NCBI RefSeq assembly: GCF_001522545.3
Contig: NC_031771.1
Coordinates: forward strand, 32,995,090-33,059,089
DNA length: 64,000 bases
DNA from: Parus major
Lineage: Eukaryota; Chordata; Aves; Passeriformes; Paridae
Reading direction: 5' to 3'
Both the position numbers and the translations under genes were made by a program. Within the stretch, counting starts at the first letter, position 1, and every line of letters begins with the position of its first letter. Shown here in pieces: positions 40,797 to 53,783 of the stretch. The notes beneath the pieces are model-generated. The model saw only the letters and a list, made by a program, of their open reading frames with translations, did not search any database and was not told the origin of the DNA.

Positions 40797-41837
40797 CTTC
40801 TTTCTTGTCTTTTAAATTTGTCCTGGGACTGACCTTTGTGTCACACTGCTACGCTGTCCATTCTTCAAAGGCTAAGAAGCTTTGATTAATCATGATAATA
40901 ATTTGTCTAGGCTTTGAAATGACACCTCCATTTAAAAAACAAGAACAAATAGTAAACATAGGTCTGTGCTTTCATTGGTGTGCTGGGTTGTTTGAAAACA
41001 GCCACAGACAGGACATTCCCACTTGAAAGAAGTACAAATGGTGTAATATACAAAGGAAATATTGTTAGAAAAGTGAATAACATTATTTTAACTCTCTTCT
41101 TTTTATGGTATTTTACTATGTTTATGCACATCTTCCAGTGAATTACCTGTTTTCAGATGAAACAGGTGAGGATTTAAAGGCTTACTTAAGAAGCAGATTT
41201 TATGAAGTGTTTATTTTAAAAGAAAATGATCCTCATGTCCGCATGGCATGACTACCTGCAAGATTGCTCTGGGTGGTAATAAGCTCTTTTGGCATGGAGG
41301 CAGATCTTTCATTTGGGTCACCATTCCCAATCCAGCAGTAAATTTCCTCCCTGGGAAGGACTGTGCCTACTAGGAGAGTAGATGACGTGTCCAGAGGCAC
41401 CTACCCAGAGCTCCTACACCTTAGTCAATTCTGTGATGGGAGCTAGTGAGCAGCAGCTTCCTTGAGTAGCTCTCAACTCCACCTGATTGCACATCAGTGA
41501 AAGCCTCATTTTCACTGGTTTCAAGCTTTCCTTAGACATTTACATTAGTGTATTTAAGTTTGCTCTGTAATGAGGTTAGATCCTCAAACATTCCATTATC
41601 TGGTCCCAGTTGGATGCCATGATTAACTGCTAAGGGACTGTAAGTGCTGACACAAAAATGATCCATAAGAAGCAGCTACCTAAATCACTTTGTAATTCAA
41701 TCCTTCACTCTAACCCCTATTTTCTCCATTCACAGTATGAATAGCACAGTCAGTCAGGGGCTGAATTCCAGGTCCAGGCAGATATACCCACTTTAACACA
41801 AACAGCCAAGCACAATGACAGCAGCTGAACTTAAACT

Positions 41838-41869
41838 CCCTTCCAACCCAAACTATTCTATTTCTATTT
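41838..41869 (+). mobile_element. CR1 3' tail remnant
   Basis: The short stretch cccttccaacccaaactatt followed by ctatttctatttc resembles the terminal part of CR1 with its duplicated 3' end. Similarity upstream is too weak to extend it with confidence. Confidence 0.45.
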
Positions 41870-42109
41870 CTATATATTTTATCATTCTCTTTTGAACATA
41901 CTCTGCTTTTGCACAGTGAGATTTTGGATGGGAGAGTCTGCCACGTTACTATATCCCAGTTAACAGCATGCCAAGAGGGCCACCATGACTGTAGGAGGGG
42001 TCAGCACAGAATGATACGTTATTTTCACATATACATTAGTTAAACTGCTTTCTTTGCCTCATTTGTTTACAGTAATCATTCTTTCATTTGCTTTCTGTCT
42101 GCTTTCCAG

Positions 42110-42217
42110 GTATGGATGTGTGGAGGTGGCATGTATGATGTTCCATGCTCTCGAGTTGGGCATATCTACAGAAAATATGTCCCGTATAAAGTCCCTTCTG
42201 GAACCAGCCTGGCACGG
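42110..42217 (+). CDS. GALNTL6: GALNTL6 exon (metal-ligand histidine region)
   Basis: This in-phase exon of 108 bases (36 codons) reads [20 protein letters not shown] and then [22 protein letters not shown] completes the Gal/GalNAc-T motif started in the previous exon. In the family the His of the VGH motif (codon 42161-42163) is the third ligand of the catalytic manganese, alongside the upstream DxH residues, and it is intact here. The [13 protein letters not shown] stretch corresponds to the mobile loop region that closes over UDP. Acceptor gctttccag and donor gtgagt are good consensus sites. The tract up to Arg, with SGTSLAR rather than AGVSLAR, agrees with my memory of GALNTL6 against GALNT10. 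Confidence 0.95.
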
Positions 42218-45200
42218 GTGAGTAATTGGGTCTTGCTGTTTTTCATTTTCATTCATTATCAGTCTCTTCATTCCTTGTGAACCAGTTTCCAGTAAACTAT
42301 TAAAATGGAAAATGAATGTTTCTTTATTTTTCTGAAATGAGATGTGCAATTACTGCAGTTATTCTGCCTTTCAGAGATAAGATTGCCAAGAATAAAATGG
42401 AAGCTTAAAATTACAGGGTTGGACGTCTCGGCAGAGAAGCACGTTTCATGCTGATTCAAAAGAACCTAGGAATAACCTAAGGCTTGTGGTTCTCAAATTG
42501 CACAGTGTTGTCAGTCATAGTTTTTATATGCAGGGCCAATTTGAATGCACATTTTCTTATCAGTCAGCAGAACAGGCAGAATCTCACAGAAGGGATGTTT
42601 TCTGAGGCAAAAGGACTGAGTAACAATTATTTGAGCAACTGTCTGATTATTGTGTAAAATCTGGTTGTGAAATACAGCCAGCTTGGAGCTGTGAGAGTGA
42701 GAAATTGCAAGACCTCTAGACATTTCTCAAAGACTACTGAACCTATTCATATCCATGAGGGGCTTTTCGCTCAAGAGAAAATGTTCTGTAACTTTCTGGA
42801 GATGTTCACAGGATGTCAAAAGAATGGAGATGAAGGGCACAGATGTAGCTTCCAGGAAGATACTAGTATTTATTCATGCTTGAGTTTAATCTTTTCTGGT
42901 TTAGAGGATTATTTCTTTTTAATAAAATGGCATTAATATTAAAGTCTGCATATTGCCAAAGGGTAATATTTTATGAATCATAGTTTTTTCTTAATAATGA
43001 AAATGTGGTATGAATAAAAGAATTAATTTATTGCTTTAAGGGAGAGATACCCTTGGTTTCAGCACCACAGGACCAGGCTTGCTGTACTGACTGCAGCAGA
43101 AAAAGAAGGCTGCCTGTGCTGCCTGACAGCTGGCTAGACAGAAAGAAGAATTTGCCTTAAAAGGGCATCAGTGTAGACACTGTGACACATAATTCAGTAA
43201 TGGGATTAGTGGTGGGAGCAAGAACTATATTGACTAAATTGTCAGATTAATATCTTCCCCAAGCATAGCTCTGTGTCCTCACAGAGTTGCCCCATCCAGA
43301 TTTTTGGACTGCCTGAATGAAACTGCTTCATTTATGATATTCCCTGCAAAAAATTCATACACGACTGGAAATAAGAAATTCAAACCTCAGACTCTGTTTT
43401 CTTCTGTTACAGCACATAGTATCTCATTAGAGAATATGCTGCCTCGTGCACTACCTGTAGGAGTGAAATACAGTAGTTTCTGTTTGTACTCCTGGCATCT
43501 TGCACAGTTCAGCATTTAACTGACTTTCATGGTGGCAGTGTGGATGCCTACAACCATCAGGTAGCCACCAGGAGGCCTGCAGCCTCCCTGTACTATTTAT
43601 TTTAGCTTGATATCAATTAATCACTCATGAAATATTACTGAAAAACATTTCCAGTTATAAAACTGATATCTCTGCCTGTGCACAGACTGATCCCTGTAAT
43701 TTGTGGGAAAAGGTGGGTTTTATCATTCCATTCAAAAAATGGATCGTTTTTTCTGTGTTGTGACAGTCCAAAACATGATGCTTAGGTAAATTTGTGACAT
43801 ACAGTTATGAATTCTCAGATTCACAGCTTCTTTCCAGTACAGTATTCTTTGCATTACATCAAGGCTAACGAGACCACAATAGCATCTATATGTTTTGGTG
43901 GTTTGGGCTATTTCAATAACTAGCCAAGGAAGAGAATTTTGTCCGTGACCCATCATATTCTGTGTAATTTTAAATCTGAAAATATTCTCTTTTACTCATC
44001 CTTGCCAGAAAAAAACAATCGAGGACAGATTAATCTTCAGTGTGACAGCACGAAATTGAACTGTTAGCCAAGATAACATTAGGCAACTGTTCACAGGAGT
44101 GGCCTGGATATTTCAACTGTCTTTGCTTTATCCTCCAAATGTTATATTATCCAAAGATTATAATCTATGCCTTATGAGTATTTTTATCTAAAACTTCCTT
44201 CCAGTTCAAATATATAATGAATTACACACTCAAGAATACCTGGAAATATTATCCCCACTGCCAAAAGAAGTACTTTTCACTACTAAGTAGTTTCTACAAA
44301 GATTTTTACTAAATCCTTTTCCACTTTCTGCTGTTTAAAGGAGCGTGCCAGAGATGCAGCTCACAAAGGAATGAGCTCTAGAAAGCCCATAGAGCTCCAA
44401 TTCTATAAATGATTACAAGAGGCCTTTGTTAATCAAGGGGGAATTTTCCCTTGCGCAGATACTGCATAAAAGGTTGACAAATTTTCCCATTCTATTCTTC
44501 AGCACCAGCACAGGGGAAATGGGGACTGGAATTGGGAAGAGAACAGAGCTTCCAGACAAATTCAGACATAGCCCAAATCATGCCATGGGTTTCCTTACAA
44601 GCTGTTTCAACTTATGTTTACCCTTAAAACATAATCTTTAAAGTGAGCATTTTACTTTCTCTTGGGATTTCACCTCTTTTTATCTTTTAGCAATGAGTTT
44701 TAACACACAATTTTGGCCAGCAATGTAGCACTTGACCAACCTCAATATCTGTTTAGAGAGCTGTAACCCGGCTCTGAAAATCACGTATGCCTTAATAAAT
44801 CAGAAACCTATTAAAAACTTTGTTGCACCTCCCCATCACTAAATAATCATTATTGTACCACACACAATAGTATAGATTATAACATCAATTTTCTGTCTTA
44901 TCTGTCACTCAAGATCTGGAAAGTTTATGCATATTGGTTGCTGCCACATCCCACATTAATTGAAAAGCATACACAAATAAGACAGTCAGTAATATTGCTT
45001 GGTGGTGCAGAGCAAAATTAAAGGAAGCCATAAACATGCATGATAGATTTATAAACAGATTCTGACAATCAAATGTAGATAAAAAGACTGAATATTTTTT
45101 TTCTGAAGATGTCTTAAGATATTGCTGCTGGCTGAAAGCAGTCAGTGTAAAATTTACAGGCAATTGCACATAAAGAAATATTAATAGGCATGCAGACGTC

Positions 45201-46160
45201 AACACTGATTCTACTTTATAACCTGGAAGCAACACATAATTCATAATTCCAACACATAATTCAGTTATTCCAAACCTGTCAATCTGTGCACAAAACTGCA
45301 GTAAATAGTAACTAATTTTGCCTGTTTGTTTTAGGTCAGGCATGTTTAGAAAGAAAAACCCACATCTTAAAAACTGCTGAATTGTTTTACTGGATTATTT
45401 TAGTTGCTTTTTGTATTTCTGATTGTTGCTTCCCTTTTAACAATTCTAGCTAAGCCATTTACTTTTAGCCAGTTACCTATGAAATTAGACTTCAGAATAT
45501 TCTTAGCATTTTCTTCTAGGTATATCTCAATTTATTATTTTCTTTCTTTATGTAAAACATGTGGTTTTATGTAAAAAAAAAAAGCTGTAAGAAATATATC
45601 AATAAAATCTCACTGTTCCATAGGATATGCAGATGAACTAAGTTTCAAAATATATCTACAGAATTTCTTCATTTTGCAGATATTTTACACAGCATTTTAG
45701 GATTAACTACCGAACATTATCACGTCAGGCCTTTTTGAAGGGAAGGGCAATCCCACTGAAATTCTAATTGGATGCTAACCCAGCAGGGTGGTGAATCCTA
45801 ACCTTAAATTGAATTCCTCCCTGCCTGCCAAGACATGGGATCCCACAGTACAGTGATCCTCTGGCACATCAGGCACAAGCACAATGACATTTCTCTCATT
45901 ACATTACTCTCTGAATTGGAACTTGCACGAATTTGGGTTCAGAATTTTAGCTGGTAAAGGTGGCCTCAGATTCCCACCTGAACCATTGTCTCAGCCTTTT
46001 TCTCTGGCTTTAAAAGGGATCTTCAAAGAAAATTGTTTTAACTATATCATTTGGTGCTCTGGCTGCATATGCAATTTTTTCAGTTTCCTTTAATATAATG
46101 ACTGTTTGGGTCTATTTTTTACCATCTGCAAAGAATATTTTGGAGTTTCTTAAAGTAGTC

Positions 46161-46285
46161 CATGAATGTTTTATATTTACCATGAATGTTTTATGTTTAA
46201 TATTTTAATTTATTTATATAAATTTTAAATTTATATAAAATTTATATAAACATATATTTATATGTTTTATATTTATTCTTTTTCC
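46161..46285. repeat. AT-rich block with a 20-bp tandem duplication
   Basis: Two adjacent 20-base copies, catgaatgttttatatttac (46161-46180) and catgaatgttttatgtttaa (46181-46200), are followed by almost pure A/T sequence to about 46285. That part contains self-complementary tttatataaa-type motifs. This is low-complexity DNA, likely to be easily melted. Confidence 0.85.
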
Positions 46286-48365
46286 AGGCAGATTAAAGAA
46301 TCAGGACAATCAATTAGGTGATGGCTACATTTTCTCATGACCAGGATGTGAATGGATAAATGTGGCATTCTGTTCAGGGAGCACTGCTGGCACTTTTGTC
46401 ATCACCTACATACCACAAAAACCGTAGCCAAAAGTCAGTCATGATTCAGCAACCACAGTAAGCAGGTGCAATATCAACTTAGAATAGGCACATTATTTAG
46501 GAATCAAGCAACTACATCAAAGTGGTGGTAGCCACTTGTCAGGATTTACTCCACAGGCTAGCACTGGAACTGAAGTTACGAGGCTAAATAAATCTGTTTG
46601 GAGTCAAACCCCAGAATTCTTCTGGGCTCAGCTGCAGGGATAAGCTATAGTCTGTATGCAAGCATGGCAGCAGCCAGCAAATCTGTGGAGATGTTCCTGT
46701 AGTGTCATTCTGTGCTCCACGGCTTCCTCACAGCCACAGAGCTGGGGGCAGGCAGCATCCTCACTATGACCAGAAACATCCCTGCCCCCAAATTTTGTAG
46801 GTTGGCCTCATGTGAGCAAGATCCAATGCATAGATCTTAAATTATTATTTTTGTGTACCTGGTGGAGATGCAGACTTTTATAGAGAGAATGAAATCCTTT
46901 TTGTTTTCAGATGACGTCTGTAGAATTTCAATTCTAGGTATTTGCAGACAACTGGCTGAAAATAAATAGGCTCTTGCCTCTCTGCCAGCTGTGCTAACTC
47001 ATAGATTTATTTATATACCACACTAACTTTGTCACCTAGTTAGAATGCTGTCTTCCATGCAGATGCATTTCTTTTATGCCTGCAGACTTCTCTTTATTTG
47101 GTTGAGTTTTGCTCATTCTTGGGGTTTTTTACATAAATATTTCTGATATGAAACCTAGTTAAGTTTTAAACCTAGTTATGTGTAAAGAACCAAAATAAGA
47201 TACCCAAGAAGAGGAAATATTGACAAACAGTAGCACTGTGTAAATTAAAAGGGAGTTAGGGAAGAAGGGGAAAGGTATGAAACCCTCCACTGAGGATTAA
47301 CTGATGTGGGCAGGGTAAAGTATTGAAACCTGAACATCACTAGACTGTGGTTATTGTCCAGGAAATGTTTTATTGTTTTTCGGCTGTAGAAATACACAGA
47401 AATTGTAAATGTGTTCTGACACTGATGGAAGGACCTTTGCACAAAACTGAGGGTATTGTTTTTCTCCTTGTGAGCACTCTGGAGTTTTGTACCCTGCTGC
47501 TTCTGGCATATTAATCCATACTTATTGGATGAGCTTCTCCAGTCATACTTTGTTCTTTTCTCTGTGATGATTCATTGTAACATTATGCTACCCATATTCC
47601 AGAGGACCATAGAGTTGTCTTGACTGAGTAGATCCCAATGCACTTTTTAAATACATTTTGTATAAAACAAACTGTGTATTATCTTATTTCCAGCCAAATT
47701 AAATGCAGCTGCTTTTAGAAGTAAACAGGACACTCATTTTGAAGTAGCAACAATACTGTGCTTCACAAAATAAAAATAGAAAAATTTAAATTAGTAAAAT
47801 GATAGAGGTGAGGTAAAAATAATCCCACTAGAATTTTACTAGTAAGAAGAAATAAATATGTCAGTTGTTGCCAAGATTGTTGTGTTATTCTTGGCAAGTA
47901 AACAGTAATATTCCCTCTTGCATTTCACAACCAAAATACAGTCAGGCCTCACACATGCTGTGGAGATTCATATTTGATTTGTGTAATTGAAAGTGATTTT
48001 GATGTCCTGGCTTATGTGACAAATACCAGCTGGTAACATCTAGCTTCCTGGAAAATGTTCCAATTAAATGCAGGACAATAGGATCTCATTACAGGTTTCA
48101 AATGTTCCAGTAGTAAATATTGACAAAAGTAAAGTCTATTGATTGAGATCAGGGTCAGTTTCATGCAGTGAGACAGACACAAAAGAAGAAAAAACAGGTT
48201 ATGCAGGTGAAATGAAACAAATAGAACCATTGTGCTCCTTTAGTGACACTTGATAAAAATCTTTAGAACATCTGGAGAAACTAAGAACAGGAATTAAATT
48301 GTTGTATTAGTCCAACTGCTGCATCCAAAATGTTAATTTGAAAAGATGCATCTAGAGAATGGAGG

Positions 48366-48428
48366 TGTGCTGGCTTGAAGTATAGCTCAGGAGCTCTCTT
48401 ATGAGAGCTGTCATCTCAAGCCAGCACA
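48366..48428. repeat. Perfect 13-bp inverted repeat with nested 7-bp stem (hairpin)
   Basis: tgtgctggcttga at 48366-48378 pairs perfectly with tcaagccagcaca at 48416-48428. Inside the 37-base spacer, agctctc (48392-48398) pairs with gagagct (48403-48409) around a ttat loop. The 63-base fold has the size of a microRNA precursor, but a large asymmetric internal loop (13 against 6 bases) between the stems argues against efficient Drosha/Dicer processing. It may equally be a small palindromic transposon remnant. Confidence 0.8.
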
Positions 48429-48781
48429 GCAGCCACCGTGACAAAATGAGGAACTGCCCCTCTCATATTAGGGACTAATCCAGTTAAACTTTGCTTGAAG
48501 CTAATATTTATAGACCTGTGCTTTGACGTGTCCCTGTCTCACCCTGCTGTTCCATTATCATGGCCAGTGTCTGCGTTCTTCTCACTGAGTAATATCACGT
48601 CTCTTGAAAATGACAGGTGATCTTAAACACTTAAAAAAAGGACAGTCACTCAATCACAGAGATGTATCTGCTTTACTCACTGAACAAAATGGCCCATGAA
48701 AAATTTTCTTTTTTCAAGTGCAGAAGTCCTCATTTGTCTCTCTCCAGTCAAGTTGATTTAAACTCTTTTATTGAAGTCTGC

Positions 48782-49356
48782 TGTGCTGGCTTTGTGCTGG
48801 CTTTGGCTGGGTTCGAGATAATTTTCTTGAGAATAGTTATTATGGGGCTGTGTTTTGGATTAGTGCTGGAAACTCTTATCAATGTAGAGATGTTTTCCTT
48901 ATTGCTGAGCAGGGCTTGCACTGGGTCAAGGCCTTTTCTGCTCCTCACACCATCCCCCAGCAATCAGGGGGAGGAGCTGGCAAGAGAGACAGCCAGAACA
49001 GCTGATCCCAACTGACCACAGGCATATTCCAGACCATATGTCAGGCTCAGTATATAAATCTGAGGAAGAAGGAGGAAGAGATGGCATTTAGAGTGATGGT
49101 GTTTGTCCTCTCAAGTCACCATTAGGTGTGATGAAGCCCTCCTTTCCTGGAGATGGCTGAACACCTGCCTGCCCATGGGAAGTGGTGAATTGCTTTGCTT
49201 GTGTGCACAGCTTTTACTTTCCCTGTTAAATTATCTATACCTTAACTCCTGAATTCTCTCACTTCCATTCTGTGGATTCTCTCTCCCACCCCTTTAAGGG
49301 GGACTGAGTATGTTGCTGTGTGGTGCTTACGTGTCAGCTGAGGTTAAACCATGACA
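48782..49356 (+). mobile_element. Solo LTR of an avian ERVL-like endogenous retrovirus, sense
   Basis: The 575-base block is bounded by tgtgctggcttt at 48782 and gttaaaccatgaca ending at 49356, giving TG...CA ends. A TATA box tatataaa sits at 49051-49058. I recognise the body (gtcaaggccttttctgctcc, gatggctgaacacctgcctg, tgtggtgctta near the end) as a very common bird LTR. The start contains an 11-bp duplication, gtgctggcttt twice, so the true 5' edge could be 48793. No retroviral coding sequence is present and no clear target-site duplication remains. Class III (ERVL) assignment is from memory and should be checked. Confidence 0.85.
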
Positions 49357-49977
49357 TCCATGTATCAGTGACATTGTAACTTACTGTCTTGTAGACTATT
49401 ATTGGGTAAAACTACAATGTAAAATCAGTGAGTTCATATAAACTTAAATAAAACTTGTCTAAATGTAAGCCTAGTGGTAAAGAATTTACCAGAGAGTAAA
49501 ATTTTAACAGTGATTAAAATTATATCAAGAATGCATAAATGAGCAACTGATGACAGCTGATGATTCAGTGTGGTTGCTGTCACTGTTGTATTCATCTCAC
49601 AGGGGTTTTTGTGACTTCTGCTACAACCTAACATATAGAAATATGCATCTACTGAAATACCACTGGGACTGACTCATACAGAAACTTTTCACTGAAAATG
49701 ACAAAAGAGAGAACAAATTGTCATTGCTTTTCTTGGATAGGTCCTGAGAAACTCCTCAGATGTCCATTTAGAATCCTTATGACTTCTTTATTTTGTGTGT
49801 CAATTCATGTAAATAATTAATAATTACTTGATCTTCATTTAATTGTTTTTATTTAATTTTTTTTTCCTTTTTTTTTCCTATGAAGAGTAACCAATCTGGA
49901 CATCTGTAGCCTTGCAATGAATTTGTCAACCAAGCTAAGCTACGCCATTTTCAGCTGTAGAAACATGTTGTCAAGCA

Positions 49978-50150
49978 TTGGAACAGGCTGCCCGGGGAAG
50001 TGGTTGAGTCACCGTCCCTGGAGGTATTTAAAAGACATGTAGATGTGGCACTTAGGGACATGGTTTAGTGGTGGACTTGGCAGTGCTGGGTTAACAGTTG
50101 AACTCAATGATCTTTGAGGTCAGTTCGAATCTAAATGGCGATTCTATTTT
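49978..50150 (+). mobile_element. CR1 LINE 3' end, sense
   Basis: The order ggaacaggctgcccgggga, ccgtccctggaggtattta, gggttaacagttgaactcaatg, tctttgaggtcagttcgaat and gattctattttt follows the CR1 3' region, from the end of ORF2 into the 3' UTR. About 170 bases remain, 5'-truncated as usual for CR1. Divergence is moderate. Confidence 0.9.
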
Positions 50151-53100
50151 TCATTTTTTCCTTTCCACATGCATTTACATGAGATTTTTCAGATTGAATC
50201 CAAGCAAGAGTGGTCTACCACAAAGATATACCAAAACTGGTTCTTCCTATAGTGATATTTGATGCCATTTGAGAAACGGGCATTTAAAAGAGTTTTCTGT
50301 AGAAGATTACATAAATAGTAACAGGAGATAGAAATCAAGAAGATTCAAATCTAATTTCTGTTGACTCTAAATTATTTGAAAATTAGTTCCACTGTGAAAT
50401 TTAACTGTCTCATTAGGATGAAAATTAAATGAGTGCTTAAATGATGCTGTAAGACGTTCACAAAACACAACCTAATCTAGTAGGCTCTTAAAGTTCTTTG
50501 ACATGCAAGTTCTGTGGCAGTGTACACAGAGTAAAATCATATCATTTAAGCAATCAAATTGCTTAAAGCCTGGTTTACAGCTAGACTCTGTCAAGATCAG
50601 GTAGCTATTCAAGACCATTCCCACTCGTGGGGCTTATATGACATGCTCAGATTGTATCTAGCCTCACCTAAGGGTCAAGCAAGGAGGAAGTGACAATTCT
50701 CTTTCCTATATCCGCTATGTCAGACATCCACCCACATTATGGAATGGCAGCTCTGGAAGACTTGGACTCAAAATCACATCCTTACCTTGCAGTAAGTCAT
50801 TTGATTGGTAGGCCTAAAGTGCTCAGATATGAGGGCTCTCATTTTGGTTGTGCTCCAGCTTCCCTGCCATAATTTGCAGAGAAGAGTTACGATCCTAAGA
50901 GGTTCTCTGCAATTCATCATGCTGCTAGACAGCCACAGAATGAGGATTTTCAGCTTACAAGTTCACCCATGTCACCTTGGACAGCCCATATTTTTGCTCC
51001 AGGAACATGCTGGGTTAGCGCATTCTAAATAAGAGTGTAAATGATGTTTCCCTTTCCTGTGCAATGTTGCACCAAACCAGCTTTCAGTACAGCAGCTCTT
51101 CCTGACTGCATTCAATTCAAGTATGGGGAGTTTTACTACTAGTCTGGACACATTTCTGGTAAAAGGAAGTATGGTGATTTCTGAGCTTGCATAGTGGTAA
51201 TAAGAATAAGAAATGCTAACACAGGCTAACTGAGATCAACAAACCTCTTTAAAACTAAATTGTTTAGATGCTGAATGCTTGCCTCAGAAACAGCTTCTCA
51301 CCACTCCAGAACACAGTGTTCCTTTTGGTCATGATCATAAGTAGCCTGGAGATTTAGAGCTAGCAAATCAGGAGTTGGCATTTTTAAAACAAACCTATTG
51401 AAATTCAAAGGGCTGCCTCATAAGGGTTTGGCTTATAACATCAATGCATAAACATAGTAAGGATAATATACAAGTTCATTACAGGTGATTTTTAGCATAT
51501 GATGGAAAGAGTGGTCTTGGAAGAGCAGGGAAGCAAAGTTTTTAATAGATTTGTCCGAAGTGTCCTGCCTGATACTTGGGGAATAGTGGGAAGAACTGAC
51601 TTTTTTTTTTTAAATACAGTGTTTGATGGGTTTACACACAAACACACACGAAACCCAAATAGTTATAAAGGTGTTATTGGAAAACAAAAAGTTCTTGGCT
51701 GTTGAATACGAATTTTGAGTTAGTGACCAGGTGGTCCATCAGAGACTACTCTTAATACTGGTGAGGTGGTGCAAGACTTAACTTGAATTTTTCTTTCCTA
51801 AGAGAATTTTTTTTTTTAATTTTACTGTATTTTTACTGTATGGCTCTTTTTATAGTATGGTTTTTAGATATGAAAATAGTCTGGTAGATGAAATGATTGC
51901 AAAAAACCATATTCTAGAACAGTCCTAAATTGCATTTGCATTGTAGCAAATGAGTTATGCAGCATTGCAGTGAAAGATATGCTACAAATCACATATACTT
52001 TCATTATTTTGGCTTTTTTCTTAATGCTTCTAATAATTTATTTTTTTTTGCCTCATGTACAAAATCTCATCACATAGCATTTTCACTTGTCAGAAAATTT
52101 CTGCATTACAGGGTTTCTGCCAGAAAGGTGAGATTATAATTTAGATGATGTTCTTGATTTTCTTGTGGTTTTCTTTGTCCTACCCAGTTTCTGTTCTTGA
52201 ATTCTAATTTCTGATAAAGTTATTTAGGTCTTCATGAAATTACAACACAAGCCAAACTTATGTGGGGCACAAGCCATTTTTTGAATAAGGATATGAGTGC
52301 TGTGAATTCTTACACTGCATTAATGTTACTTGCTTTATCCCTGCAGGTTTAACATATTTGCTTCACGGAGAGAAAGCACATAGAAAGTTATCTTGCAGTG
52401 TCAGCTAAAACTACTTTCTTTGTTCTGTGTCTTGCTGTCTTTGTATTCAGATAAGCCTTATTAGATCAGAGACATTTAGTTTATGTGGATTAATAAAATT
52501 CAGGAAAAGAATTTTCCAGTGAATCTTGAAGGCAGAGTATGAATCCGGCTTACTTAGATGCAGAGAATGTTCTGAGAAGAAACATTGCCTTATGTTGATG
52601 ATAATCAGATGTATGTTGTCCTCCAGCTTATTACAGAGTGAATCTCAGCATTTTGCAGTTAGTGTTCTACAAAAAGAATATTATAAAACTTGATTGTCTT
52701 GCTTTTACAAACAAAGCAATAAGAACACCCTAGTGTGTCAATGTTATCCAGAGAGATGTTGCTTTGTTGGTGGGATAAAAGGTTATTGGGCAGCCATGGC
52801 AATACAGACTAGACCAAGCCCAAACTCCACTACAAGATCTGCATATAAATTTTTGTGCATGGAGTTGCAGGAGGAATTTTAAGAACAAAAATACGGAAAA
52901 AAAATGCCCCCTTCTCCATGGTAAAGAACAATAAAATATATCTCTTAAGTCACCCAGAATTTTTCTTTGCAATGATATTTGTTTTATTTTATAATTTGAG
53001 TCAGCTAATTTAATTAATTATAATTTTAATAAATTCTTATGCAGCAAAACAGGTAATTCTGTTTCCTATAAAATGCCAACAAAAATAGACTTTGTGAAAC

Positions 53101-53783
53101 ACAGCCAGAACTGGGTTACATGGAACGTAAATAGTCTTAGATATGTTCACAGGACGAGTGAGTGCAGAAAGCCACAGGTTGTTGTGGCTCCTATCCCAGG
53201 AGGTCTTTTTCTTCAGATCAACTCCTCTTTGCTTGCCCCCAAACATTCACTTGTAAGACCTGACCCCAAAACTTAGGTAGGAATTTCTTGGTGACTAAGC
53301 AATATTATAACAGACTGAAATTCAGATGCCTTTCAAATGCAAAGTGAAATACATCAGAAGGAAGGATTTGGACCATTCTTCCACATTAGCAGGTCTGAAC
53401 TAACAGGGAAAAAACAGGGACCAATGTAAGCAGCTGAAAGGAAATTTCTCTTTAATATCCATCATTAATCAAAAACCCATATGAAGAATATGCATAAAGA
53501 ATTGAAAGAAGGAAAATAAGATGTTCAACAGACAGAAGACTCACAGAGCCAGCAGGAAAGCAGGGTGCTTAATACTCTGTATTTACTCAACACTGTAATG
53601 AAGATAGCATACGGTTACTGGAACTTTTCCAGGTTTTAAGACTGAGAAATGCGACCAGCTAAGCAGAAAAACTGTATGCAATGCTGATTTCTTGTTTTGT
53701 TTTGTTCAAAAATCTTCCCTGTTATGAATATCATTCACTCAAAACACGAAGAAATTAATGTTTACCCTTTGTGTGCCACCCAG

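Larger units (their letters stand above)
35405..42109 (+). other. GALNTL6: GALNTL6 intron, 6,705 bases
   Basis: Runs from gtaagt at 35405 to gctttccag at 42109. It contains a solo LTR on the minus strand (37917-38738), simple repeats at 38919-38952 and 40765-40792, and a weak CR1 tail remnant near 41838-41869. A basic 108-codon open frame at 37060-37386 on the + strand is unrecognised and probably chance. The rest is plain AT-rich intron. Confidence 0.85.
42218..53783 (+). other. GALNTL6: GALNTL6 intron, 11,566 bases
   Basis: Runs from gtgagt at 42218 to gccacccag at 53783. It holds an AT-rich block (46161-46285), a hairpin-forming inverted repeat (48366-48428), a sense solo LTR (48782-49356) and a CR1 3' end (49978-50150). 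The longest open frame without Ns, 144 codons on the minus strand at 44909-45343, has no recognisable domain and lies in AT-rich DNA. The stretches 42.2-46.1 kb and 50.2-53.7 kb look like ordinary unique intron. Confidence 0.85.

Noticed and set aside
44909..45343. 144-codon minus-strand open frame, the longest without Ns
   Set aside because: No domain or family resemblance, no CpG or promoter context, AT-rich sequence containing a short direct repeat (aacacataattca twice). One such frame is expected by chance in 64 kb.
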